Positions 26,683-33,249 of a DNA stretch of 64,000 nucleotides are shown here, piece after piece. This stretch comes from Ferrovibrio sp. GTDB taxonomy: Bacteria; Pseudomonadota; Alphaproteobacteria; Ferrovibrionales; Ferrovibrionaceae. The stretch covers positions 1-64,000 of the forward strand of contig NZ_JAHBYG010000009.1 in assembly GCF_019636075.1 (NCBI RefSeq). Reading direction: 5' to 3'. The stretch's first letter is position 1. The number at the start of each line of letters is the position of its first letter. The notes under the pieces were generated by a model. The model was not told the origin of the DNA. It ran no database searches and worked only from the letters and a program-made list of their open reading frames with translations. Both the position numbers and the translations under genes were made by a program.

Positions 26683-27306
26683 TTATCGCATGAAACCGGC
26701 CAGATTGGCAGCGGCTGCGGCAATTGGTCCCTGCCAATCCCCGGGTTTCTCCTGCCGGAAGCAGCGCAGCGAGGGGTAGAACGGCACTGTTTCCCCCGCC
26801 ACGCCCCAATACCAGAGCAGGCCCTGACCGGGGCTGGGCAACAGCAACCATGTAGGTATTCCCAGGCCCCCTGCAAGATGCACCGCGGTATTGCTGACCG
26901 TGATCACCAGGTCCAGCGTGGCGAATTGCGCCGCCGCCGCTTCCATGTCGCGCAATGGATCCACCGCGGCATCTTGCCAAATCCGGTGGCCCGTTTCAGT
27001 CTCCAGGCTGGCCAGTTCGGCAGTGCTATCGCCGTATTGCACCGATACGAAAACCAGCCCGGGCTGCCGCAGGATCGGCGCCCAAGCCGCCAGAGGAGCC
27101 GATTTATGCACGCCGAAAGCGGCATTGCCGCTCCGCCAGGACAGCCCTATCGCCTTGGCATCCGCCGACAGGCCAAGCGCAGCCCGGCGCCCTGCCAGCC
27201 GGGTTTGGGCAGCGGCCACCCGGGCGGGATCGGGCCGCAAAATCGGTTGGGACCCGGCGATGTGGGGCCCGGCGATGTGGGACCCGGCGATGTGGGACTC
27301 TGTCAT
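26683..27306 (-). CDS. C-terminal half of a split TPR-glycosyltransferase (GT9-like domain)
   Basis: 207 aa. Apart from its repeat-derived first ~18 residues (SHIAG/PHIAG units), the sequence is the C-terminal half of a GT-B, heptosyltransferase-like domain. It enters at ILRPDPARVAAAQTRLAG, followed by IGLSWRSGN, FVSVQYGDS, the nucleotide-sugar site LDLVITVSNTAVHLAGGLG (residues ~127-145) and PTWLLLPSPGQG. In intact relatives this half follows TPRs and the first Rossmann half, which here lie on the opposite strand starting 18 bases away (27324). By itself it lacks the acceptor domain and is probably non-functional unless it pairs with the other half. Confidence 0.7.
   Translation of the reverse strand: MTESHIAGSHIAGPHIAGSQPILRPDPARVAAAQTRLAGRRAALGLSADAKAIGLSWRSGNAAFGVHKSAPLAAWAPILRQPGLVFVSVQYGDSTAELASLETETGHRIWQDAAVDPLRDMEAAAAQFATLDLVITVSNTAVHLAGGLGIPTWLLLPSPGQGLLWYWGVAGETVPFYPSLRCFRQEKPGDWQGPIAAAAANLAGFMR
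27251..27295. repeat. Three 15-bp tandem repeats at the break in the glycosyltransferase
   Basis: GACCCGGCGATGTGG is repeated three times in tandem, with one A/G difference in the middle copy. It encodes the SHIAG/PHIAG units at the N-terminus of the minus-strand half-gene and sits at the presumed inversion breakpoint. Confidence 0.85.
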
Positions 27307-27323
27307 GCCGGCAGTTTAATCAG

Positions 27324-28382
27324 ATGAGCCAGCAGCCGCTACAGCAGGCGCAGATGCTTCAGACAGCCATGGCTGCCCTGCAGGCGCAGGATTTCGCCGC
27401 CGCCGCCGATGGCTTCGAGGCGGCCCTGGCTGCCATGCCCAATCATCCCGGGATTTTGCGCAGCCTGGTGATGCTGCGCAGCCGGCTGGGGGAACATGGC
27501 AAAGCCCTGGCCCATGCCGAAGCCGCCCTGGCCCTGGTTGGCCAGGATGCCATGCTACAGGATCAACGGCTGGCCGCCATGGCCCGCCTCGGCCGCGCCG
27601 AAGAAGCCCTGGGTTTAAGCCAGACACAGGCGCAAAGCCTGCCCAATGCCGCTTTCCGCCAGGGCGATTGCCTGCTGCTGCTGCAACGACCGGCCGAGGC
27701 GTTGGAGCGGTTCGAGGCCGCGTTACGGCATGAACCTGGGCGACAAGAACCTGCGCGGCCGGAGATTCTCACCGCTGCCGCCGAGGCCGCCTATCGCTGC
27801 GGCAAATTGCAGACCGCGCGCGGCTGGCTGGACCAAGCCGTGGCCCTGGAACCCAACAACCGCACAACCGTGATGGCCCGGGCCACCATCCTGCTCAGCC
27901 TGGGGCCCGGTGACCCGACCGCCTGGCACCAGGGTCTGTTGGATTACGAAGCCCGGCTCTGGCCCGAAGACAGCCTGCATATAGAGCGGCGCCTGAACCT
28001 GCCGCGCTGGCAGGGCGAGCCCCTGGATGGCGGCGCCATGGCAGGCACGGGCGGGCATCTGCTGGTCTGCGCCGAACAGGGCATCGGCGACCAGATCCGC
28101 TTTGCCACCGCGCTGCCCGCCCTGCTGGCGCGCGGCATACGCATCACTTTTGAATGCGCTGAACGGCTGGTGCCGCTGCTGGCGCGCAACTGGCCGCAGA
28201 TTGCCGTGCATGCGGCGCAGGAAAAGCGCTTAGGCCGGCAGCATGTTTTCTTCTATGATTGGTTGAACCACAACGGCGCGGACCGGCCGCAATCCTATAT
28301 AGAAGGCGGCAGCCTGGCCCTGCGGCTATACGAGATGGGTACGCGGCCTGACGGGCAGACTAGAAAAGTAATGGCAAAATAG
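27324..28382 (+). CDS. N-terminal half of a split TPR-glycosyltransferase
   Basis: 352 aa. Residues ~10-210 are tetratricopeptide helices (ALQAQDFAAAADGFEAALAA, RPAEALERFEAALRHEPG, ARGWLDQAVALEPNN). Residues ~245-335 are the first Rossmann half of a GT-B fold: LLVCAEQGIGDQIRFATALP, then ITFECAERLVPLLARN, then FFYDW and GGSLALRL. The reading frame ends in unrelated residues (TRPDGQTRKVMAK) just where relatives continue into 'YLRPDPARV', which is exactly what the minus-strand neighbour begins with. The same overall layout is known in FlmG, the Caulobacter flagellin glycosyltransferase, and a flagellin gene lies 930 bases downstream. I chose ATG 27324; the open frame upstream overlaps the other half. 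Confidence 0.7.
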   Translation: MSQQPLQQAQMLQTAMAALQAQDFAAAADGFEAALAAMPNHPGILRSLVMLRSRLGEHGKALAHAEAALALVGQDAMLQDQRLAAMARLGRAEEALGLSQTQAQSLPNAAFRQGDCLLLLQRPAEALERFEAALRHEPGRQEPARPEILTAAAEAAYRCGKLQTARGWLDQAVALEPNNRTTVMARATILLSLGPGDPTAWHQGLLDYEARLWPEDSLHIERRLNLPRWQGEPLDGGAMAGTGGHLLVCAEQGIGDQIRFATALPALLARGIRITFECAERLVPLLARNWPQIAVHAAQEKRLGRQHVFFYDWLNHNGADRPQSYIEGGSLALRLYEMGTRPDGQTRKVMAK

Positions 28383-28404
28383 CGTCGGCATTTTGGGGCA
28401 TGGC

Positions 28405-29196
28405 ATGCAGCAGGATTTCAACTCACTGAACAAGCTGATCGAACTGGGCCTGGATTTTGCGGTGCGCTACGGCCTGCAACTTCTTGGCGCCCTGGTGGTG
28501 TTTGTCATCGGCCTCAAGCTGGCGCTTTGGCTGGGCATGCGCACCACCTTATTGGCCGAGCGCAAGAAGCTGGATGTCACGCTGGCGCGCTTCTTCGGCA
28601 ATGTGGTGAAGATCATCGTGCTGACCGCCGTGATTCTGATCACCCTGGGCAATTTCGGAATCTCCATCGCACCGCTGATCGCGCTCGCCGGCGCCAGTGC
28701 CTTCGGCGCAACCCTGGCCATCCAGGGGCCGCTATCGAATTACGGCGCCGGGCTTGCCATCATTCTCAGCCGCCCCTTCGTGGTGGGCGATACGATCGAG
28801 GTGAAGCATGTGAGCGGCGTGGTGGAGGATATCACCCTGGCGGCCACCCGCCTGCGCAACGAGGATGGCGAGGAAATCACGGTTCCCAATAAATCCATCA
28901 ATGGCGAGATCATCGTGAATTCCCGCAGCCACAGGGTGGTGGAAACCCGGGTGACGCTGGAACAGACCGTAGACCATGCCGCCGCCTTCGCGGCCATCAA
29001 AAAAGCCCTGTCCGGCTTCGAGGGCGTGATGACCGGGCCGGTACCGCAAATCGGCATCCACGAATTCACCGCCTTCGATTTGGTTGTAGGCGTGCGGTAT
29101 TGGGCCCCCAGTCGGCAGTATTTCCAGACGCGCTATGCTGTAAATACTGCTATCCTCGAGGAATTAAGATCGATTCGTATTCTACCAAGAGTTTGA
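28405..29196 (+). CDS. Small-conductance mechanosensitive channel (MscS family)
   Basis: Inner-membrane tension-gated channel that releases solutes on osmotic down-shock, 263 aa, the short MscS form. Three hydrophobic helices cover residues ~15-120. The third, pore-lining helix holds ALAGASAFGATLAIQGPLSN, then RPFVVGDTIEVKHVSGVVED starts the beta domain and ITVPNKSINGEIIVN follows. Start is ATG 28405 with GGGG just upstream; a TTG at 28393 is unlikely. It follows the split glycosyltransferase half by 22 bases. Confidence 0.93.
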   Translation: MQQDFNSLNKLIELGLDFAVRYGLQLLGALVVFVIGLKLALWLGMRTTLLAERKKLDVTLARFFGNVVKIIVLTAVILITLGNFGISIAPLIALAGASAFGATLAIQGPLSNYGAGLAIILSRPFVVGDTIEVKHVSGVVEDITLAATRLRNEDGEEITVPNKSINGEIIVNSRSHRVVETRVTLEQTVDHAAAFAAIKKALSGFEGVMTGPVPQIGIHEFTAFDLVVGVRYWAPSRQYFQTRYAVNTAILEELRSIRILPRV

Positions 29197-29311
29197 CATT
29201 GGCGGAAATCTGGGGAAAATAATTTTCAACCAAAGCGGTCGATTTTAGGAAGTGTTAACAGTGTGGCCTTAGATGTAAGGCGTTGGCATAGGCCCAGAAA
29301 GGAACTTGACC

Positions 29312-30133
29312 ATGTCGAATTCAGTTAACACAAACGTTGGCGCACTTGTTGCGCTGTCCTCGCTGCGAACCACCAATTCGGACCTGGACAAGGTTTCGAA
29401 GCGGATTCAGACCGGCTATCGCGTGGCAGATGCCGCCGACGACGCCGCCGTATTCGCTGTTGCCCAGGGTATCCGCGGCAATATCAAGGCTTTCGCTTCG
29501 GTACAGTCCTCGCTAGCTGCCGGCGAAGGTCTGGGCCAGGTTTCCGCCGCCGCGTTGACCGGCATCTCCAATCTTGTGGGCGACCTGAAGGCGAAATTCG
29601 CCAATCTGGCCGACGGCTCGCTGACCTCGCAGCAGCGCATCACCTACCAGAACGATGCCTATCAGCTGGTTGGCCAGATCACCAACTTCATCAATCAGGC
29701 CACCTATAACGGCAAGAACCTGCTGAACTCGGCCGCCACGATTTCCTTCGTGTCGGACGTGTCGGGCGCTTCGCTGACCCTGCAGACCGGCACCAACATG
29801 GCCACTGCGGTCACCGCGGTATCCGATGCCATCGGCAACTTCAGCGCCGCCAGCGACTACAGCACCGCAATGGCCGACCTGACCACCTTCGAGAACCTCG
29901 TGAACTCGATTTCGGCCCAGGTTGCCGCCCAGAGCCGTTCGCTGCAGCTGCAGAACAAGTTCGTGAACGACCTGGTGGACGCCACCAAGACCGGCCTTGG
30001 CGCCCTGGTGGATGCCGACGTGGCTTCCGAATCCGCTGCCCTGCAATCGCTGCAGGTTCGCCAGCAGCTCGGTACGCAGGCGCTGTCGATCGCCAACCAG
30101 CGGCCGAACAGCTTGCTCAGCCTGTTTGGCTAA
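29312..30133 (+). CDS. Flagellin
   Basis: Filament subunit, 273 aa, a short flagellin with conserved terminal D0/D1 helices and almost no central variable domain. N-terminus: NTNVGALVALSSLRTTNSDL, then SKRIQTGYRVADAADDAAVF. Middle: DAYQLVGQITNFINQATYNG, then KNLLN. C-terminus: AALQSLQVRQQLGTQALSIA ending in SLLSLFG. The start is ATG 29312 with AAAGGA upstream; a TTG two codons earlier is rejected. The gene is single, with its own terminator. I see no convincing sigma-28 or sigma-54 promoter in the 115 bases upstream. Confidence 0.95.
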   Translation: MSNSVNTNVGALVALSSLRTTNSDLDKVSKRIQTGYRVADAADDAAVFAVAQGIRGNIKAFASVQSSLAAGEGLGQVSAAALTGISNLVGDLKAKFANLADGSLTSQQRITYQNDAYQLVGQITNFINQATYNGKNLLNSAATISFVSDVSGASLTLQTGTNMATAVTAVSDAIGNFSAASDYSTAMADLTTFENLVNSISAQVAAQSRSLQLQNKFVNDLVDATKTGLGALVDADVASESAALQSLQVRQQLGTQALSIANQRPNSLLSLFG

Positions 30134-30160
30134 GCCTGAACCCTTTTGTGTCTATGCCAG

Positions 30161-30192
30161 AAACGACGGTCCTTGTGGCCGTCGTTTTCTTT
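30161..30192 (+). terminator. Intrinsic terminator after the flagellin gene
   Basis: AAACGACGG (30161-30169), a nine-base loop and CCGTCGTTT (30179-30187) followed by TCTTTT form a clear Rho-independent terminator 28 bases after the flagellin stop. Confidence 0.9.
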
Positions 30193-30230
30193 TGTGCCCT
30201 CAATATGTTGGCAGAATTTTCCGGCAAAGG

Positions 30231-30259
30231 TTGACGCCATCCCGCCCCCGGAATATGGT
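30231..30259 (+). promoter_or_regulatory. Strong sigma-70-type promoter for the tRNA-Lys region
   Basis: TTGACG (30231-30236), exactly 17 bases, then TATGGT (30254-30259). It ends 14 bases before the truncated tRNA-Lys 5' half and 131 bases before the intron-bearing tRNA-Lys, and is the only good promoter seen for both. Confidence 0.7.
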
Positions 30260-30273
30260 CCGCCACCTCTTGG

Positions 30274-30313
30274 GAGCCCGTAGCTCAGCTGGTAGAGCAA
30301 GCGACTTTTAATC
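30274..30313 (+). pseudogene. Truncated tRNA-Lys 5' half
   Basis: The stretch reads as acceptor strand GAGCCCG, TA, the D arm GCTCAGCTGGTAGAGC, A, the anticodon-stem strand AGCGA, then loop CTTTTAA and TC. It then stops resembling tRNA: there is no variable loop, T arm or CGGGCTC-type 3' acceptor strand. It shares TAGCTCAG(C/T)TGGTAGAGCAAGCGACTTT with the complete gene 117 bases downstream. It cannot fold into a tRNA and is read as a remnant. Confidence 0.75.
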
Positions 30314-30320
30314 AAAAGTC
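30303..30320. other. Candidate fossil attachment-site core in the tRNA-Lys anticodon arm
   Basis: GACTTTT-AATC-AAAAGTC is a perfect inverted repeat with 7-base arms. The left arm and centre are tRNA; the right arm is not tRNA sequence. This is the geometry of a tyrosine-integrase core site formed when an element enters a tRNA anticodon loop. No integrase gene remains in the window. Confidence 0.45.
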
Positions 30321-30361
30321 CAGCTAGGTTTTCCAAGGGGTTGCGAAGGCAAAGTACGGTG

Positions 30362-30380
30362 CGGTAGCACCACGGTAGCA
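30362..30380 (+). repeat. CGGTAGCA direct repeat, possible integrase arm sites
   Basis: CGGTAGCA occurs at 30362-30369 and 30373-30380, 11 bases apart (one helical turn), between the truncated and complete tRNA genes. Helically phased short direct repeats beside a tRNA junction fit arm-type integrase sites. Confidence 0.4.
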
Positions 30381-30390
30381 AGTTAGGTGT

Positions 30391-30681
30391 GGGTCCGTAG
30401 CTCAGTTGGTAGAGCAAGCGACTTTGCACAATAGGAGTGCGCGGCTCGAAAGGGCCGACGTAGAACCGCTCAAATTCGGTGAACTCGTCCGCGTCAGGGC
30501 GACGACAACGCCGAGCCAAGCCCCTCCGGGGGAAGGTGTAGAGGCCAGACGGGCGGGGCCTAAAGCCGGAGACGGCCAAGGCCAAGGCATGGTCCAGACC
30601 ACGAACCCCCAGTGGGGCGGCGAAAGCCGAAGTGGTATGTTAATCGAGAGGTCGCGGGTTCGAATCCCGCCGGACCCACCA
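30391..30681 (+). tRNA. tRNA-Lys(UUU), interrupted by a group I intron
   Basis: Two exons, 30391-30424 and 30640-30681, join to a 76-nt tRNA including encoded CCA. Acceptor GGGTCCG/CGGACCC pairs perfectly, the D stem is GCTC/GAGC, and the T arm GCGGG-TTCGAAT-CCCGC is perfect. The spliced anticodon loop is CTTTTAA, giving anticodon UUU. The intron lies between U34 and U35. One oddity: anticodon-stem strands AGCGA and TCGAG pair at only three of five positions (A27-G43 and G28-A42 mismatched), as if the 5' exon had been converted to the sequence of the adjacent truncated copy. Other tRNA-Lys genes may exist elsewhere. Confidence 0.88.
30425..30639 (+). ncRNA. Group I self-splicing intron (IC3-like), no ORF
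   Basis: 215 nt, closely resembling the Azoarcus tRNA-Ile intron as I remember it. P1: exon ACTT (30421-30424) pairs with GAGT (30435-30438), leaving the required U-G wobble at the 5' splice site. P2: CGGCTC-GAAA-GGGCCG (30442-30457). P4 strands: ATTCGGTG and CGCCGAGCC. P6 follows AAGCC. P7: GGCCA (30543-30547) with TGGTC (30590-30594), a compensated version of GACUA/UAGUC. The element AAGGTGTAGAG is conserved. P9: CCCC/GGGG and CGGC-GAAA-GCCG (30618-30629). The intron ends in the obligatory G (30639). Confidence 0.93.
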
Positions 30682-30805
30682 ACTTGCGAAAACCAATTCC
30701 GTTTCAGTAATCCTAAAACCTCTATCCTAACCTCTTGGATGGCCTGCCCCAAGGTGAGTTATGAATAGCCCCTAGATTCGCAGACGCCTTCTTCCCTAAT
30801 TATGA
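30682..30805. other. Non-coding stretch downstream of tRNA-Lys
   Basis: Relatively AT-rich sequence between the CCA end and the gene remnant. I see no gene, no terminator and no repeat of the tRNA 3' end that would mark the far end of an integrated element. Confidence 0.5.
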
Positions 30806-30904
30806 GGCGAGGAGGCCAAGTACGGGATACAAGTCACCGCTGGGCACAGCGATGAGGCGCTCACGCAGGCCCAATCAGCAGTCGTGAGATTCTTGAAAAA
30901 ATGA
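30806..30904 (+). pseudogene. C-terminal remnant of a gene coupled to the cyclase-like gene
   Basis: A 32-codon open stretch begins immediately after an in-frame TGA (30803-30805), has no start codon, and ends in a TGA that overlaps the next gene's ATG (ATGA at 30901-30904). Its translation, with AKYGIQVTAGHSDEALTQAQ and ending AVVRFLKK, looks like a real protein tail. Such coupling is typical of operons, so this is probably the end of a deleted upstream partner. Confidence 0.5.
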
Positions 30905-31719
30905 ATGATGCCCAGAAAGCAAACTACGAAAAGCGATATGTCGCGTTCCTTGATATTCTTGGTTTCCGTGAGGCTGTGAAGAAAAGCACTGCCCATGATC
31001 AAACCTTGTTTTCGATCATCAACGCGCTACACAGCATAAGGCCACAGCCCGACCACATTTATAAGATCACCACCATCCCCTCCACACTGCCCCCGCCAAA
31101 GTTCGGGGCCTCGGTATTCTCAGACAGCATCATCATCTATGATGAGTTCTCATTAGCTGGCCTATACCGGACCATTAACAACATCACCCAAGTCACCGAG
31201 CAATTGGCGATCTATGGAATGCTGGCTAGGGGTAGCCTCACCTGCGGTCTGCTGCACGCGGCAAATTCCCCTAGCAACCAGCCCGTGGTGTTTGGCCCCG
31301 CCTTGGTGCAAGCAGTGGACCTAGAAAAAGTGGCCCGGCACCCCCGCGTGATCCTCTCAGCCGATGTCTATAACGAGATTTGGCACTATGGGATCGCAAT
31401 GGATAGTAACTATAGGGATTCCGTCATCATTCGTGATCCCGATGATGGCGCAGCCTACATCAGCCCCATGTATGGTTTCCGCTCACTGGTCTGCCGTGAT
31501 GAACCTGATTTGAAACAGTTGGGTTTGGATTATCTCGCTGCTGTAGCTCACAGTCTGATGCAGAACTTACGGGATGCCATAGACAACCCCGAGCATTTCA
31601 AAAAGCAGCGTTGGTTCACCGAACAGTACAACAGCATCATGCGTGTTGCAGGTCGCCCTGAATTGCAGATCAATGAGTTCACCGCGCATTGGCTCGGGCA
31701 CGCGACCGAGGATCAGTAG
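30901..31719 (+). CDS. Class-III-cyclase-like protein of unknown function
   Basis: 272 aa, soluble. RYVAFLDILGFREAVKKS (Asp 18) and FGASVFSDSIIIYD (Asp 75) occupy the places of the two metal-binding Asp motifs of class III nucleotide cyclases. The later LARGSLTCGLLHAANSP and VVFGPALVQAVDLEKVARHP resemble the rest of that fold, but the Asn-x-x-x-Arg transition-state motif is not evident. Families with this FLDILGF/FSD pattern are widespread in accessory regions; activity is unproven. Base composition is clearly less GC-rich than neighbouring genes, and it sits beside a disrupted tRNA, so it was probably acquired. Its ATG overlaps the stop of a gene remnant. Confidence 0.65.
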   Translation: MNDAQKANYEKRYVAFLDILGFREAVKKSTAHDQTLFSIINALHSIRPQPDHIYKITTIPSTLPPPKFGASVFSDSIIIYDEFSLAGLYRTINNITQVTEQLAIYGMLARGSLTCGLLHAANSPSNQPVVFGPALVQAVDLEKVARHPRVILSADVYNEIWHYGIAMDSNYRDSVIIRDPDDGAAYISPMYGFRSLVCRDEPDLKQLGLDYLAAVAHSLMQNLRDAIDNPEHFKKQRWFTEQYNSIMRVAGRPELQINEFTAHWLGHATEDQ

Positions 31720-31799
31720 TCCTAAAAATTGGCAAATTCCTCGGGCGGGGTGGTACCTTACACATGGGGTGGCCGAGCCAACGCCCAACCGAGCGCGTA

Positions 31800-32369
31800 T
31801 CAGCGTTGGCGTAATCCTGCGGCATGGGCCAGCACGAAAGCCTCCTGCTCTGCCGTTTCTATGGTTCCGGGCCGCGCCTGTCTGACATGGGCTATCGCTT
31901 CCAAGGCCGATGCTCCGCCGGCAACAAGCAGCATTGCCGCCATGGTGCCGGTTCTGCCCAGGCCGGCAGCGCAATGGATAAGGATGCGCTCACCCTCCGC
32001 CAACCTGCGCAACACATCAGGCAGCGCATCATTCCACTGCGCCAGGCTGGCCGGCCCCGGCGGCTGATAATCCTCGATCGGGATTTGCAGCCAGGCTATG
32101 CCTTTGGCGGCCAGACCGGCTTGCAGACCGGCCGCGCCATGGCGGGCCAGTTCGCCGTCGCCGAGCAGCGAAACCACAAGCCCTACGCCCCGATCGGCAA
32201 TGGCGGCGATATCCTCGGCAAGATCGCGCGACCAGCGAATGCCGCGCGCATCGACGGAATTGCGCCCCGGGCAATGGGCCATGCCAATCGCACCGCCGCC
32301 ACCGGCTGGATACACGAAATCAATCTTCAGCGGCGCGCCGCTGGATGGCTGCATCGCATCAGCCGCCAT
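31800..32369 (-). CDS. Dual-specificity/tyrosine phosphatase-like protein
   Basis: Cysteine-based phosphatase, 189 aa. The P-loop IHCAAGLGRTGTMAAMLL (residues ~130-147) has the full Cys-x5-Arg-Thr signature, and the general-acid Asp probably lies in IPIEDYQPP. A KIDFVYPAGGGGAIGMAHCP opening near residue 15 is typical of small bacterial DSP-like proteins. Its ATG overlaps the end of the LysR gene by 11 bases, so the two are co-translated. Substrate could be protein, lipid or small phospho-compounds. Confidence 0.8.
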   Translation of the reverse strand: MAADAMQPSSGAPLKIDFVYPAGGGGAIGMAHCPGRNSVDARGIRWSRDLAEDIAAIADRGVGLVVSLLGDGELARHGAAGLQAGLAAKGIAWLQIPIEDYQPPGPASLAQWNDALPDVLRRLAEGERILIHCAAGLGRTGTMAAMLLVAGGASALEAIAHVRQARPGTIETAEQEAFVLAHAAGLRQR

Positions 32370-33249
32370 GATTGGCCTTCAAGGTATCCAGGAATGTTTG
32401 CAGCATGCGTGTTTTGCGCCGTTTCTTCAACGTGATCGCCTTGCACTCGACCCGGTGGCTGAAATACTGCGGCAACACCTTGCGGACAAGCCTCTTGTCC
32501 AGCCATTGCTTGGCATAATGGTCTGGCAGATATCCGGCATAGGCGCCCGACATGACCAGGAAGGCAAGCCCCTCGATATTCTTTGCCGTGGCAGTGGTGC
32601 TGAACGCGACAACCTGCCGGCCGACCTGGCTTTCACGCAAATAGCCGCGCGCGGCATAATCCATGCCCAGCAGATCGGATTTCTGCAGCGTCTTTTTGCC
32701 GAAGAGCGGATGCCTGTTGCCAATGTAAAGCGATATGTCCTCTGCATAGAGCTGCATCTCCTCTATGCCCGGAATGGCAATATGGAAAGGCCCGATGGCA
32801 ACATCGATCTGTTCATCCAGCAGCAATCGCTCCAGTTCGCTGGGATTCTGGGTATCCAGAATAAACTCAATGCGCCGATTCTGCGCCTTCAGGTCGGCTA
32901 TCGTTTCCGACAATCGGCATTTGCGGTCGGTGATGATGTTGTCAACGATGCCCACGCGCAATTGGCCCGATACGGTCTGCGTCACCCGGCTGATATCGGA
33001 TTGGAAATCCTCCAGCGACTGAAAAAGCCGGTTGCACGATTCCAGCACACTCAAGCCCTCCGGGGTGAGCTTAAAGCCTTTCCGTCCCCGGTCGCATAGG
33101 CGCATGCCGAGGGATTTCTCCAAACCCGCCAGATGCGCGCTGATGGTGGGCAGATTGATATTCAGTGCGGTTTCGGCCGCGCTGAGGCCGCCGCATTCCA
33201 CAACCTGCTTGAACAGCTTCAGCCGTTTGACTTCGATTTCATTCAGCAT
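32359..33249 (-). CDS. LysR family transcriptional regulator
   Basis: 296 aa. The N-terminal helix-turn-helix spans residues ~5-65 (VECGGLSAAETALNINLPTI, then SAHLAGLEKSLGMRLCDRGR). The C-terminal domain is the periplasmic-binding-like effector domain, with GQLRVGIVDNIITDRKCRLS near residue 90. It diverges from the ureohydrolase/ABC-importer operon across a 324-base gap with a perfect palindrome, so it is the likely regulator of that operon. The inducer is not known. Confidence 0.9.
   Translation of the reverse strand: MLNEIEVKRLKLFKQVVECGGLSAAETALNINLPTISAHLAGLEKSLGMRLCDRGRKGFKLTPEGLSVLESCNRLFQSLEDFQSDISRVTQTVSGQLRVGIVDNIITDRKCRLSETIADLKAQNRRIEFILDTQNPSELERLLLDEQIDVAIGPFHIAIPGIEEMQLYAEDISLYIGNRHPLFGKKTLQKSDLLGMDYAARGYLRESQVGRQVVAFSTTATAKNIEGLAFLVMSGAYAGYLPDHYAKQWLDKRLVRKVLPQYFSHRVECKAITLKKRRKTRMLQTFLDTLKANHGG

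Noticed and set aside
28370-28400. Possible inverted repeat partner for the break at 27230-27320 that would mark a site-specific invertase
   Set aside because: Only a 10-base match with one mismatch (GCC-CAAAAT) could be found, no better than chance; no recombinase gene nearby.
29197-29311. Possible sigma-54 promoter (TTGGCATAGGCCCAG) before the flagellin gene
   Set aside because: The second block TTGCA of the sigma-54 consensus is missing at the required spacing.
30130-30752. Short open frames across the tRNA-Lys/intron region on both strands
   Set aside because: They run through tRNA and intron core elements; no protein signature, no start signals. The RNA features explain the sequence.
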